Assembly (NCBI RefSeq): GCF_900113705.1
Contig: NZ_FOQI01000011.1
Coordinates: 114,319 to 178,318 of the forward strand
Direction of reading: 5' to 3'
DNA length: 64,000 nucleotides
Origin: Collimonas sp. OK307
GTDB taxonomy: Bacteria > Pseudomonadota > Gammaproteobacteria > Burkholderiales > Burkholderiaceae_D
Shown here: positions 18,245-27,579 of the stretch, in pieces
How the letters are laid out: each line of letters opens with the position of its first letter
Numbering within the stretch: position 1 is the first letter of the stretch
The notes under the pieces: generated by a model
Database searches by the model: none
What the model saw: only the letters and a program-made list of their open reading frames with translations
What the model was told of the DNA's origin: nothing
Program-made: the position numbers and the translations under genes

Positions 18245-18655
18245 ATGAGCCAGCATCTGTCGCAGCTTTTTCCGCAGTCTCGTCAGCAATTTCGTCTCTT
18301 GTCGCTGATGCTCCTGTTTGCCGTCCCGGCCTTGTCGACCTATGCAGCGGGGCCGGTCACGTCGCCAAATCCCGTGATCCAGTCGATCCCTGCCAGCTCC
18401 GGGGGAAGTACTAACGCCTTGTCAGCTGAAGATAAAAAGAAATTGCTGGCTGCGCCGGAAACGGACGTCCAGGCAAACCCAAGCGGCAGCGGCGTGATTT
18501 TCCAGGGTAGCAATTATTGCGACGATTTACAGCAGCAGATCAAGCGTACCCAAGCGGCCACGGGCAGCTTGAATCAAACCGCGAATGGCAATGTTCCGCA
18601 ATACGACGAGCGCAGCAAGCTGGAAGCGCGCTATCGCAGCGAATGCGTCAAATAA
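18245..18655 (+). CDS. Small exported protein of unknown function
   Basis: The 136-residue product has a long signal peptide ending near PALSTYAAG. The mature part is polar with no recognised domain. It contains SNYCDDLQQQIKRTQ and RYRSECVK near the C-terminus, and the two cysteines could form a disulfide. The start at 18245 is preceded by GGGAG (18233-18237). I do not recognise the family. Its place after the cation efflux gene may be by chance. Confidence 0.6.
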   Translation: MSQHLSQLFPQSRQQFRLLSLMLLFAVPALSTYAAGPVTSPNPVIQSIPASSGGSTNALSAEDKKKLLAAPETDVQANPSGSGVIFQGSNYCDDLQQQIKRTQAATGSLNQTANGNVPQYDERSKLEARYRSECVK

Positions 18656-18763
18656 GCTGCTTTCCGTCGTTTTGCCTGGCTGCTGTTGTAAGATGCGAAA
18701 TCGATTCCAGGCAATCCGGCAGCAGCCATTCTCTCAGCCATCACCGTCCCGCATTCACACACC

Positions 18764-19957
18764 ATGATCATTACTTCGCTGCTTGACACAGACTTGTATA
18801 AATTCACGATGATGCAGGTGGTATTGCATCATTTTCCGGCTGCCGAAGTGGAATATCGCTATAAATGCCGCAATAAAGGGATTGACCTGCGGCCTTACGT
18901 CGATGAAATCCGCGACGAAATCGCCGGCCTGTGCCGTCTGCGTTTCCAGGAGCAGGAACTGGCTTATCTCGGCGGTTTGCGCTTCATGAAGAGCGATTTC
19001 ATCGAATTCCTGAGCCTGTTTCATCTGCAGCAAAAATATATCAGCGTGCAGCCGTCGGCCGCGGATAATGGCGAAATCGATATCGTGATCAAAGGGCCGT
19101 GGCTGCATACGATCCTGTTTGAAGTACCGGTGCTGGCGATCGTCAACGAAGTCTATTTCCGTGCCACTGAGGCTGTGCCGGATTATCTTGAGGGACGCAA
19201 GCGCCTGCAAAGCAAGATGGCGCTGATTCGCGACGATGCCGCCATGGCCGGTTGCAAAATAGCCGATTACGGTACGCGCCGCCGTTTTTCCCGTACCTGG
19301 CACGAAGAAGTGGTGCAGACCTTGCAGCGCGATTTCGCGCAACATCTGGTCGGTACCTCCAACGTTTATTTCGCCATGAAATACGGCATGACGCCTCTCG
19401 GCACGATGGCGCATGAGTATTTGCAAGCCTGCCAGTCGCTCGGTCCGCGTTTGCGCGATTCGCAGATTTTCGGGTTTGAAATGTGGGCCAAGGAATATCG
19501 CGGCGATCTCGGTATTGCCTTGTCCGATGTCTACGGCATGGCGGCATTCCTGCGCGACTTCGATTTATATTTCTGTAAATTGTTTGACGGCGCGCGCCAT
19601 GACTCCGGCGATCCGTTCGAATGGGGCGAGCGCCTGATCAAGCATTACCAGGACAATCGTGTCGATCCGTCGACAAAGTCCCTGGTGTTTTCCGATAGCC
19701 TCGATTTCGGCAAGGTCAACGCGTTGTACCTGCGTTTCAAGGACCGGACCCGGGTGGCGTTTGGCGTGGGTACCAATCTGACCAACGACCTGGGCTACAC
19801 GCCATTGCAAATCGTCATAAAGATGGTGCGCTGTAACGGCCAGCCGGTCGCCAAGCTGTCGGATACGCCATCCAAGAACATGTGTGATGACCAGGCTTAT
19901 CTGAACTACCTGCGCCAGGTTTTCGAGATCGCCGATCCTGTTGCCGCAGCAACATAG
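18764..19957 (+). CDS. pncB: Nicotinate phosphoribosyltransferase
   Basis: The 397-residue enzyme makes nicotinate mononucleotide from nicotinate and PRPP in the NAD salvage pathway. It begins [20 protein letters not shown], the highly conserved start of PncB, and contains DYGTRRRFS (about residues 168-176, holding the phosphorylated-histidine neighbourhood) and [12 protein letters not shown] (about 331-342) for phosphate binding. Length matches E. coli PncB (400). No other NAD salvage gene is adjacent. Confidence 0.95.
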   Translation: MIITSLLDTDLYKFTMMQVVLHHFPAAEVEYRYKCRNKGIDLRPYVDEIRDEIAGLCRLRFQEQELAYLGGLRFMKSDFIEFLSLFHLQQKYISVQPSAADNGEIDIVIKGPWLHTILFEVPVLAIVNEVYFRATEAVPDYLEGRKRLQSKMALIRDDAAMAGCKIADYGTRRRFSRTWHEEVVQTLQRDFAQHLVGTSNVYFAMKYGMTPLGTMAHEYLQACQSLGPRLRDSQIFGFEMWAKEYRGDLGIALSDVYGMAAFLRDFDLYFCKLFDGARHDSGDPFEWGERLIKHYQDNRVDPSTKSLVFSDSLDFGKVNALYLRFKDRTRVAFGVGTNLTNDLGYTPLQIVIKMVRCNGQPVAKLSDTPSKNMCDDQAYLNYLRQVFEIADPVAAAT

Positions 19958-20064
19958 TGCAGTGAATTTGTTATTTATTTGATATCTATTTTGTGCTAAA
20001 ATACTTCGCGCCTTGATCAAGCACCGGTCAATTTCCGATCGATCACCTTATCCGGAAGACTACA

Positions 20065-21474
20065 TTGCATAAAAAAATCCTAGCTATCTTGATTGCCTTC
20101 CTGCCTGTAGCTGCGCAGGCAGCAGAACTGGACGGCGCCCAGCTGTCGGTCAGGTGGGGCGTGCCTTTCATGGGCTTGCTACTGTCGATTGCGCTCGGCC
20201 CCTTGTTGGCGCCGACCTTCTGGCACCATCATTTTGGCAAGATCACGGTAGTGTGGTCGCTGGCTTTCCTGATTCCGTGCGCACTGGCGTTTGGCGTGCC
20301 GACAGCCGCCGCCGGCGTGGTGCATGCCTTCATGGCGGAGTATTTTCCCTTCATTATTTTGTTGCTCGCCTTGTTCGTGGTGGCTGGCGGCATATGCCTG
20401 CGCGGCAATCTGCATGGGACGCCGGCCCTGAATACCGGTTTGCTGGCAATCGGGACTTTGCTGGCTAGCTTGATGGGCACCACCGGCGCTTCAATGCTGC
20501 TGATCAGGCCTTTGATCCGCGCCAACGACAATCGCAAGCATGTGGTGCATATCGTCGTGTTCTTCATCTTCCTGGTGGCCAATGCCGGCGGCGCATTGAC
20601 GCCGCTTGGCGATCCGCCTTTGTTCCTGGGATTCCTGAAGGGCGTGGATTTTACCTGGACCCTCAAGAACATCTTTGGCGAAACCATGTTCATGTGGGGT
20701 TCGCTGCTGCTGATTTTCTATTGCCTCGACCGCTTTTATTTCCATAAGCGCGAAGAAGAGTTTGCGCCGTCGCTGGATCCGACGCCGGACGATGCCAAAC
20801 TGCGCTTCGAAGGAAAATTCAACTTTGTGCTGCTGGCCTTGGTGGTCCTGCTGGTGCTGATGAGCGGCTTCTGGAAGCCAGGAATCACTTACGACATCTA
20901 CGGCACGCCCGTGGAACTGCAGAATCTGCTGCGGGACGGTTTGCTGGTCGTGGTGATCCTGGCCTCGCTCTGGCTGACGCCGAAAATCGCTCGTGAAGGC
21001 AATGATTTCAGCTGGGGACCGATTCTTGAGGTTGCCAAATTGTTTGCCGGGATTTTCGTCACCATCGCACCGGTGATCGCCATGCTGCGCGCCGGCGAGC
21101 ACGGTGCTTTCGGTATGGTGGTCAGCGCCGTCACCGGCGCTGACGGCCAACCCAATAACGTCATGTATTTCTGGGCTACCGGCATACTGTCTTCCTTCCT
21201 CGACAATGCGCCGACCTACCTGGTGTTCTTTAACACAGCCTCCGGCGACGCTGCTGAACTGATGACCAGGCTGGCGGCGACGCTGGCGGCGATTTCCTGC
21301 GGCGCGGTGTTCATGGGCGCCAACAGCTACATCGGCAATGCGCCGAACCTGATGGTGAAAGCCATCGCCGAAGAACGCGGCATCCGCATGCCGTCCTTCT
21401 TCGGTTACATGGGCTGGGCTTGCGTGGTATTGTTGCCATTGTTTGTGATAATGACGTTGATTTTTTTCCGTTAA
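20065..21474 (+). CDS. Sodium:proton antiporter-like membrane protein (NhaD/CitM/ArsB superfamily)
   Basis: The 469-residue protein starts at TTG 20065, with CCGGAAG upstream, and begins with a signal-like segment (AILIAFLPVAAQAAE). It has about 11-12 further membrane segments. Stretches such as MGTTGASMLLIRPLIRAN and NAGGALTPLGDPPLFLG are the paired re-entrant-type motifs of the ion transporter superfamily, with SSFLDNAPTYLVF in the second half. Related proteins are annotated as Na+/H+ antiporters or citrate carriers; substrate specificity is unproven. The hydroxyacid dehydrogenase gene follows after 10 bases, so they may be cotranscribed. Confidence 0.75.
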   Translation: MHKKILAILIAFLPVAAQAAELDGAQLSVRWGVPFMGLLLSIALGPLLAPTFWHHHFGKITVVWSLAFLIPCALAFGVPTAAAGVVHAFMAEYFPFIILLLALFVVAGGICLRGNLHGTPALNTGLLAIGTLLASLMGTTGASMLLIRPLIRANDNRKHVVHIVVFFIFLVANAGGALTPLGDPPLFLGFLKGVDFTWTLKNIFGETMFMWGSLLLIFYCLDRFYFHKREEEFAPSLDPTPDDAKLRFEGKFNFVLLALVVLLVLMSGFWKPGITYDIYGTPVELQNLLRDGLLVVVILASLWLTPKIAREGNDFSWGPILEVAKLFAGIFVTIAPVIAMLRAGEHGAFGMVVSAVTGADGQPNNVMYFWATGILSSFLDNAPTYLVFFNTASGDAAELMTRLAATLAAISCGAVFMGANSYIGNAPNLMVKAIAEERGIRMPSFFGYMGWACVVLLPLFVIMTLIFFR

Positions 21475-21484
21475 TGGCAAAACG

Positions 21485-22489
21485 ATGAAACCAAAGATAT
21501 TGATGGCGCGGGCGGTGTTTCCTGATGTAATCGCCAGATTGCAGCAGCATTTCGAAGTGGAAAGCAATCAGGAAGACCGCATCTTCAGCGCCGCGGAGCT
21601 GGCTGAAAAATTGCACGACAAGGATGGCGTGATCGCTACCGCGAGCGAACGTATCTCGGCTGAATTGCTGCAGGCCAGTCCGCGCCTGAAGGCGGTATGC
21701 AACCAGGCTGTCGGTTACAACAATATCGACGTCGTCGCGGCCACCAAGGCCGGTGTGATGGTGACTAATACGCCTGACGTGCTGAACGAGACCACGGCCG
21801 ATTTCGGCTGGGCTCTGCTGATGGCTACCGCGCGCCGGGTCACCGAGGCCGAGCACTGGCTGCGTGCCGGACATTGGAAACAATGGCGCTACGATAGTTT
21901 TCTCGGCGCAGACGTGCATGGCGCCACGCTGGGCATCATCGGCATGGGACGTATCGGGCAGGCGATTGCGCGGCGTTCGATGGGCTTCGACATGCAGGTG
22001 CTGTATCACAATCGTTCGCGCCTGGCGCCAGAGCAGGAGGCGCGCGCAAACAATGCGCGTTATGTCAGCAAGGAAGAGTTGTTGGCCACTGCCGACCATG
22101 TGATCCTGGTGCTGCCGTATTCGAAAGAATCGCATCACACCATCGGTCCTGCCGAACTGGCGTTAATGAAGCCCGGAGCGACCCTGGTCAATCTGGCGCG
22201 CGGTGGTATTGTCGACGACCTGGCGCTGATTGCCGCTTTGCGCGACAAGAAGATTGCGGCTGCCGGGCTCGATGTATTCGAGAACGAACCGGCTTTGCAT
22301 CCGGATTTCCTGGAATTGTCGAACGTGGTGTTGACGCCGCATATTGCCAGCGCTTCGGAGCCTACGCGGCGGGCGATGGCCGACTGCGCGGCGGATAACC
22401 TGCTGGCGGCATTGCTGCCGACGACAGAGCGGAAATGGCCGCCGAACCTGCTCAATCCGGAAGTGCTCGGCCGGGTTACGTTGAGCTAG
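21485..22489 (+). CDS. D-2-hydroxyacid dehydrogenase, glyoxylate/hydroxypyruvate reductase-like
   Basis: The 334-residue enzyme has the NAD(P)-binding motif GMGRIGQAIARRS (about residues 155-167) and the catalytic triad of the family: Arg in NLARGG (about 238), Glu in DVFENEP (about 267) and His in LTPHIAS (about 285). Arg residues after the second strand (YHNRSRL) suggest NADPH use, as in GhrB. It would reduce glyoxylate, hydroxypyruvate or a similar 2-oxo acid. It follows the antiporter-like gene closely. Confidence 0.87.
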   Translation: MKPKILMARAVFPDVIARLQQHFEVESNQEDRIFSAAELAEKLHDKDGVIATASERISAELLQASPRLKAVCNQAVGYNNIDVVAATKAGVMVTNTPDVLNETTADFGWALLMATARRVTEAEHWLRAGHWKQWRYDSFLGADVHGATLGIIGMGRIGQAIARRSMGFDMQVLYHNRSRLAPEQEARANNARYVSKEELLATADHVILVLPYSKESHHTIGPAELALMKPGATLVNLARGGIVDDLALIAALRDKKIAAAGLDVFENEPALHPDFLELSNVVLTPHIASASEPTRRAMADCAADNLLAALLPTTERKWPPNLLNPEVLGRVTLS

Positions 22490-22535
22490 GACCTGTTATC
22501 AGGCCCTGGTCCGAGAGTCCGGCGCGAATTCCACT

Positions 22536-22790
22536 TTAATCTTTCAGGCCTTCGACCAGATCGATATATTGCTGTTGGGCGTCGGCCTGGCTGGTGCCTT
22601 TCAGCTCATTCCATGCATCCCATTTGGCGCGGCCGACAAAATCCGTCATGCCAGGACGCTCGCCCTGGGCGTCGCCGCTGCTGCCTTGTTTAAACAACGA
22701 ATACATTTTCAACATGGTCATGTTGTCAGGGCGCTCGCTCAACGTCTTTGAGTCGGCCTGGGCTTGTTCGAACTGGGCTTGGAGGGTCAT
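22536..22790 (-). CDS. Acyl-CoA-binding protein
   Basis: The 84-residue protein is a complete ACBP: four helices with the conserved MLKMYSLFKQGSSGD (about residues 26-40) and GRAKWDAWNELKGTS (about 52-66), where Tyr, Lys and Trp contact the CoA. It binds long-chain acyl-CoA in the cytoplasm. The start was placed at 22790 to match the family length; an upstream start would add 18 residues. A small lipoprotein-like gene lies just upstream on the same strand. Confidence 0.9.
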   Translation of the reverse strand: MTLQAQFEQAQADSKTLSERPDNMTMLKMYSLFKQGSSGDAQGERPGMTDFVGRAKWDAWNELKGTSQADAQQQYIDLVEGLKD

Positions 22791-22824
22791 AAGGGTCTCG
22801 TAAGGGGAGAGGGAGAAAATCGAA

Positions 22825-23046
22825 TCAATCGGTAACAGCGCCAACTACTGCAGAACCCGCTTTCACGGTGCCTTCCACCACGGTAGCACCGACGCTGACA
22901 GCAGCGCTGCCAACGCTGATGCCGGCGCCGACCACGCTGGTGGTGACGCTGACGACGGTGCAACCGGCAAACAGCGGTAACGCCATCAGCAATGCGGTGA
23001 TGCAACGGCCATTCAGAACGGCATCAGGCAAACTGAAAATTTTCAT
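22825..23046 (-). CDS. Small lipoprotein-like protein
   Basis: This 73-residue product has a hydrophobic leader with a lipobox-like LFAGC at about residues 25-29. The rest is a low-complexity chain of Val, Gly, Ala and Ser (VVSVTTSVVGAGISVGSAAV), with near-repeats of VG/SVG units. This pattern occurs in small envelope proteins of betaproteobacteria. No function is known. It precedes the acyl-CoA-binding protein by 34 bases and follows the FKBP gene on the same strand. Confidence 0.55.
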   Translation of the reverse strand: MKIFSLPDAVLNGRCITALLMALPLFAGCTVVSVTTSVVGAGISVGSAAVSVGATVVEGTVKAGSAVVGAVTD

Positions 23047-23093
23047 TGGATGGCCGTTGCGATTATCGGGTGAGGTGCGTGAGTGAGACGAAC

Positions 23094-23450
23094 TTACACG
23101 CCCAGCAGTTCAACTTCAAAAATCAGGGTTGCGTTTGGCGGGATCACGCCACCGGCGCCGCGTGGACCATAACCCAGCGCTGCCGGAATGATCAGCGTGC
23201 GCACGCCGCCGATTTTCATCCCTTGTACGCCTTCGTCCCAACCTTTGATGACATGGCCGGCGCCCAGCGGGAATTCGAACGGGTCGCCGCGGTCCTTGCT
23301 GGAGTCGAATTTCTTGCCGGCGCTGCCGTCGGAGTTTTGCAGCCAGCCGGTGTAATGCACAGTCACATGATCGCCTGCTTTGGCTTCAGCGCCTTCGCCA
23401 ACGGTGACATCTTCATACTGCAGGCCAGAAACGGTAGTGGTGGTCGACAT
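23094..23450 (-). CDS. FKBP-type peptidyl-prolyl isomerase
   Basis: The 118-residue protein is a single FKBP domain with the active-site stretches VTVHYTGWL (about residues 29-37), KFDSSKDRGDPFEFPLG, VIKGWDEGVQGMKIGG and PPNATLIFEVELL. There is no signal peptide or extra domain, so it should be a cytoplasmic prolyl isomerase and chaperone. AAAGGA lies upstream of the ATG. Confidence 0.93.
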   Translation of the reverse strand: MSTTTTVSGLQYEDVTVGEGAEAKAGDHVTVHYTGWLQNSDGSAGKKFDSSKDRGDPFEFPLGAGHVIKGWDEGVQGMKIGGVRTLIIPAALGYGPRGAGGVIPPNATLIFEVELLGV

Positions 23451-23671
23451 GGGAATCCTTTAAAAGTAGTCAATAATTGCCAGGCGGCGCAAGAGTTTAC
23501 GTTCGAGCCAGCTGCCCTGCCAGGTAGAGCAGTGTAAACCAAAATTCAGCCGCGAATCCATGCGGCGAGGTAATCTAGTGGGCTGCCTCGGCACGCCGGC
23601 AAAAGTCATTTAAATCTATAGGCAGCATTCATGCACGGTAAAATAGTCGTTTTTGCTTCTCAGAGTTCCTT

Positions 23672-24700
23672 ATGTTCGTTGTTACGTCTGTTTTTGTTCG
23701 TCGTTCTGTTGTAGCCGCTTGCGGCTTGTTGACTGCATTTTCCACTTTCGCGGCAGCGCCTGTCGCTGCAACGCCCGTTCTTCCTGCTACTGCCAACAAC
23801 AATACAGTGGTCGTGCTGAATTCGCGCGACGCCACCATTACTTTGCTGGACCAGACAACTTACAAGGAAATCGGTACATTTCCAGTTGGCAAGGAGCCGC
23901 ATCACCTGATGCCGACGCCGGACAACAAATCGTTGATCGTGGCCGCCGCCACCGGTAACTCGCTGTTGTTCCTGGATCCCAAAAGCGGCCAGATCCAGAA
24001 CCAGGTGAAGGATATTGTCGATCCTTACCAAATCGGTTTTTCGCCTGATCAGAAATGGTTTATTGCCAACGGCCTGCGCCTTGACCGCATCGATATTTAT
24101 GGTTACGACGGCAAGAATCTGAAACTGGCCAAGCGCCTGCCGCTGCCGGCCATGCCTAGCCATATGGCATTCACCGCCGACAGCTCACTGGCTTTCATCA
24201 GCCTGCAAGGCAGCGACGAACTGGCAGCTGTCGATCTGGCAACGCAAAAAGTGAAATGGACCATACCTGTCGGCAAGCAGCCGGCCGGCGTGTACATGAC
24301 GCCGGATAACAAATATCTGCTGGTAGGCGTGATGGGCAGCGACTACGTTGCCGTGATCGACTGGCGCACCCAGAAGATCGTCAAGAAAATCAAGACCGGC
24401 GACGGCGCGCATAATTTCCGTCCCCAAGGCGATAATCGCCATCTGTTCGTTTCCAACCGGGTCGCCGGCACCATCAATGTGCTCGATTTGAACACGCTGG
24501 AAAGCGTCGGCAGCATCGCCGTTCCCGGCGGGCCGGATTGTATGGAAGTGACGGCAGACGGCAAGACCATGTGGGTCACCCAGCGCTGGCTCAAGCGGGT
24601 TTCGGTGATCGATTTGACAACGCGTAAAGTGATAAAGACGATTCCGGTGGGGCGCTCGCCGCACGGCATCTATTTTCATAACCGTGCTTCTGAAGTGTGA
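23672..24700 (+). CDS. Exported YVTN-type beta-propeller protein
   Basis: The 342-residue product has a signal peptide (about residues 1-30) and then seven or so beta-propeller blades of the YVTN/cytochrome d1-like type. The repeated unit is seen as IGTFPVGKEPHHLMPTPDNK, WTIPVGKQPAGVYMTPDNKY and KTIPVGRSPHGIYFHN. No haem or quinone ligand is obvious. It probably acts in the periplasm as a binding or scaffold protein. Its stop overlaps the start of the polysaccharide deacetylase gene by four bases, the first of three such couplings in this unit. Confidence 0.8.
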   Translation: MFVVTSVFVRRSVVAACGLLTAFSTFAAAPVAATPVLPATANNNTVVVLNSRDATITLLDQTTYKEIGTFPVGKEPHHLMPTPDNKSLIVAAATGNSLLFLDPKSGQIQNQVKDIVDPYQIGFSPDQKWFIANGLRLDRIDIYGYDGKNLKLAKRLPLPAMPSHMAFTADSSLAFISLQGSDELAAVDLATQKVKWTIPVGKQPAGVYMTPDNKYLLVGVMGSDYVAVIDWRTQKIVKKIKTGDGAHNFRPQGDNRHLFVSNRVAGTINVLDLNTLESVGSIAVPGGPDCMEVTADGKTMWVTQRWLKRVSVIDLTTRKVIKTIPVGRSPHGIYFHNRASEV

Positions 24701-25563
24701 AGCATATGTTTTCCTACAAGTTTCCCGCAACCCGGCATAGTTTATTGGCAGCAGCCGTGGCGTTGGCAACATTGGCGCCGGCCACGCTGTCACTGGCACA
24801 GTCAGCCAAGGCATGCGGCAGCGGTACGCTTTATTTGAGTTTCGATACTGGCAGCCAGTCGCAGGCCGAGTACGTCGCCCAGACCCTGAGGCGGCATCAC
24901 ATCAAGGCCACTTTTTTCATGGCCAATGAAAAAACCGTGAATGGCGATTACACGCTGGATCCTGCCTGGGCGCCATTCTGGAAATCGCTGGTGGCTGATG
25001 GCCATGCCTTCGGTACCCATACTTTCGATCATGTTTACGCCAAGCGCGACCTGGCCGATGGCAAGATCGAAGTGAAGCCGCAGTTCGGCGCCAATGGCGG
25101 CAAGCTGCTGGCTTGGACGCCGCAACAATATTGCGATGAACTCAATCGCGTCGACCAGCGTTTCCAAACGCTGACGGGTACCCATATTGGCCGTTTCTGG
25201 CGCACGCCCGGCGGCCATCTGACGCCGCACACGCTGGCGGCAGGGGAGGCCTGCGGATACAAACACGTGGCATGGGCCGACGCCGGTTTTTCCGGTGACG
25301 AGCTGCCCAGCGATAAATGGCCAAATCAGATGTTGCTGGAGCGTATGCTGAAAAATCTCAAAGATGGTGATATCGTCATGGCGCATCTGGGAATCTGGTC
25401 ACGCAAGGATCCTTGGGCGCCGGCGGTGCTGGAACCCTTGATCAGCGGCCTTGAAAAAAAGGGTTTCTGTTTTGCGACGCTGCGCGACCATCCCGCCTAC
25501 AAAGGCAACCTGAAAGGGCCGGTCGCCGAGACTAACGCAGGAAAGGTTCATAAGGCATCATGA
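24697..25563 (+). CDS. Exported polysaccharide deacetylase-family protein
   Basis: The 288-residue protein has a signal peptide ending near SLAQSAKA and a NodB-type domain. The metal-binding HTFDH is at residues 108-112 and RFWRTPGG gives the third motif. The first motif reads SFDTG (Asp 50, Thr 51), whereas the family normally has two Asp residues; the second, a metal ligand, is replaced by Thr. The enzyme may use altered metal binding or have a different activity. It lies between the propeller and a membrane hydroxylase-type protein with overlapping ends, which suggests envelope polymer or lipid work. Confidence 0.8.
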   Translation: MKHMFSYKFPATRHSLLAAAVALATLAPATLSLAQSAKACGSGTLYLSFDTGSQSQAEYVAQTLRRHHIKATFFMANEKTVNGDYTLDPAWAPFWKSLVADGHAFGTHTFDHVYAKRDLADGKIEVKPQFGANGGKLLAWTPQQYCDELNRVDQRFQTLTGTHIGRFWRTPGGHLTPHTLAAGEACGYKHVAWADAGFSGDELPSDKWPNQMLLERMLKNLKDGDIVMAHLGIWSRKDPWAPAVLEPLISGLEKKGFCFATLRDHPAYKGNLKGPVAETNAGKVHKAS

Positions 25564-26546
25564 CCAATACCTTGGTGGACTGGTTTGCAAGCGCCCAGGC
25601 CTGGCTGTTCCAGGCCGTGGTGCAGCCGCTCATGTTCCATGCAGGATTTAGCGAATATCTGGAAGACGCTTTCGACGGGACTGAATGGTTCCTGATCGGC
25701 GTCTGCGAGTTGGTCGTCCTTTTCCTTATCTTGCGACCGCTGGAAGCAGTGATTCCAGTACATGCCTTTACCGACCGCCGCGCACGCCGGACCGATTTCA
25801 TTTATACCGTGTTGTACCGTCTCGGCGCTTTTTCGATGCTAGTGTTCTTCCTGGTCGATCCGCTGATGGCAAAGGTCACCGAGTTGCTGCATCTGCAAGG
25901 ACTCAATCCATTCAACCTGGAAAACCTGTTGCCCGGTTTTACCGACCAGCCTTTGATTACCTTCCTGATGTACCTGCTGGTGCTTGACCTGTGCGAGTAC
26001 TGGTATCACCGCGCGCAGCACAATGTCGGCTGGTTATGGGGTTTGCACAGCTTGCATCACAGCCAGCAAAACATGAACCTGTGGAGCGACGATCGCAATC
26101 ATCTGCTGGACGGGTTGATTCACGATGTCATGCTGGCCCTGGTAGCGCTGGCGATCGGCGTCGAGCCGACACAGTACGTGCTGCTGGTGTCAATCACCCG
26201 CATGTTGCAAAGCCTGCAACACGCCAATGTACGTATTCACTTCGGCCGCCTGGGCGACGTCATTGTCGTCTCGCCGCGCTTTCATCGCTGGCACCACGCG
26301 ATCGGCATCGGGCATGAAAGCAAAGGGCGGGGCACGTTGGGTGGCCATAATTTCGGCGTGCTGTTTGCATTCTGGGATATCTTGTTTCGCAGTGCCTGGT
26401 TCGGCAAGACCTTCGAACTTACCGGAGTGCGCGACCAGTTGCCGACGGCAAGCCGGCCGGCCCGCGACTATGGCCAGGGTTTCTGGTCCCAGCAATGGCT
26501 GGGGTTGAAGCGCATGGTTGAATTTGCCAGAAGGTCGTCCCGCTGA
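25560..26546 (+). CDS. Sterol desaturase/fatty acid hydroxylase-family membrane protein
   Basis: The 328-residue protein has four or so membrane segments and the three histidine boxes of the family: HRAQH at residues 150-154, HSLHH at 163-167 and HRWHH at 242-246, which bind a di-iron centre. Such enzymes hydroxylate or desaturate lipids in the membrane with oxygen. The lipid acted on here is unknown. It overlaps the preceding gene by ATGA and the next by one base, so it is translationally coupled within the unit. Confidence 0.88.
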   Translation: MTNTLVDWFASAQAWLFQAVVQPLMFHAGFSEYLEDAFDGTEWFLIGVCELVVLFLILRPLEAVIPVHAFTDRRARRTDFIYTVLYRLGAFSMLVFFLVDPLMAKVTELLHLQGLNPFNLENLLPGFTDQPLITFLMYLLVLDLCEYWYHRAQHNVGWLWGLHSLHHSQQNMNLWSDDRNHLLDGLIHDVMLALVALAIGVEPTQYVLLVSITRMLQSLQHANVRIHFGRLGDVIVVSPRFHRWHHAIGIGHESKGRGTLGGHNFGVLFAFWDILFRSAWFGKTFELTGVRDQLPTASRPARDYGQGFWSQQWLGLKRMVEFARRSSR

Positions 26547-27436
26547 TGCGCCCGGTACTGGTAGCCTTCGGCCGGGCTTTATTGTCGCAGCTGCATTACC
26601 GCATGCTGATGCTGACTTTCCTGCCATTTGTACTGTCGGTGCTGGTCTGGGGCCTGGCCCTGTGGTGGGGTTTGCAACCGATGATCGACTGGCTGCAAAA
26701 GAATTATTTTGCCGGCAACGATGGCTGGGGCATTGCCAACTACGTGCCCGCCTGGCTCGGTCTGGGTGCGCTCAAGACGGTCATCGTGCCATGGCTCGCA
26801 TTGTGGGCGCTGCTACCGTTGATGATTCTGACCGCGTTGCTGTTCGTCGGCGCATTTGCCCTGCCGGCAACTGCGCGTCACATCGGTCGCCGCCACTTCC
26901 CGGATCTGGAACTGCGCAAGGGCGGCTCGCTGCTCGGTGGCATGTGGACTTCGTTTAGCGCTTTCCTGCTGTTTTGTGTATTGTGGCTGGTGACGTTGCC
27001 GCTATGGCTGATTCCGCCGTTCGCCTTCCTGATCCCGCTGGTATTGTGGGGTTGGCTGACGTATCGGGTATTCGCTTATGAAGCGTTGGCAGCGCATGCC
27101 GACAAGGAAGAAATGCGGGCGCTGCTGCGGATTCATCGCTGGCCGTTGCTGCTGATCGGCGTGATTGCCGGCGCCATGGGTGCGGCGCCAACCATATTGT
27201 GGCTGGGCGGCGCCTTGTGGCTGGTGATTTTCCCGTTGCTGGCAGCCGGTTCCATCTGGCTGTACGTCCTGGTGTTTGTTTTCACCGGTTTGTGGTTTGA
27301 GTATTATTGCCTGGCGGCGCTGGCCAAATATCGAGCGGCAGGCCAGGCTGCTATCATTATTGCTGAACGCCACGACAGCCGGGTGATTCATCAATTGTCC
27401 GATGTCACAGATACATCATCGCCGGATCAGGTTTGA
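26546..27436 (+). CDS. EI24-domain inner membrane protein
   Basis: The 296-residue protein has six or seven long hydrophobic segments and matches the EI24/CysZ-like PF07264 pattern, with short basic loops (TARHIGRRHFPDLELRKGGS) between the segments. The family includes the CysZ sulfate channel and eukaryotic EI24; its role here is unknown. The start codon shares one base with the stop of the desaturase-type gene, so it is the last gene of the four-gene unit. Confidence 0.8.
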   Translation: MRPVLVAFGRALLSQLHYRMLMLTFLPFVLSVLVWGLALWWGLQPMIDWLQKNYFAGNDGWGIANYVPAWLGLGALKTVIVPWLALWALLPLMILTALLFVGAFALPATARHIGRRHFPDLELRKGGSLLGGMWTSFSAFLLFCVLWLVTLPLWLIPPFAFLIPLVLWGWLTYRVFAYEALAAHADKEEMRALLRIHRWPLLLIGVIAGAMGAAPTILWLGGALWLVIFPLLAAGSIWLYVLVFVFTGLWFEYYCLAALAKYRAAGQAAIIIAERHDSRVIHQLSDVTDTSSPDQV

Positions 27437-27579
27437 TGTGCCCGTAAGGATTCGGAGTTAAGATTTGATTTGTATAGAGTACCTTAGCGTTATTCCTTGA
27501 TTCATTGTCTTTCTACTACATATTTCTGCGACCTGTTTCTACCCATCTTCAGCTCATCTTCAAATAAGCGGCGATCCCC

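Noticed and set aside
20065..22489. Pairing of the distant Na+/H+ antiporter-like gene with the NhaR-like regulator
   Set aside because: They are 17 kb apart with unrelated genes between, and the antiporter family differs from NhaA.
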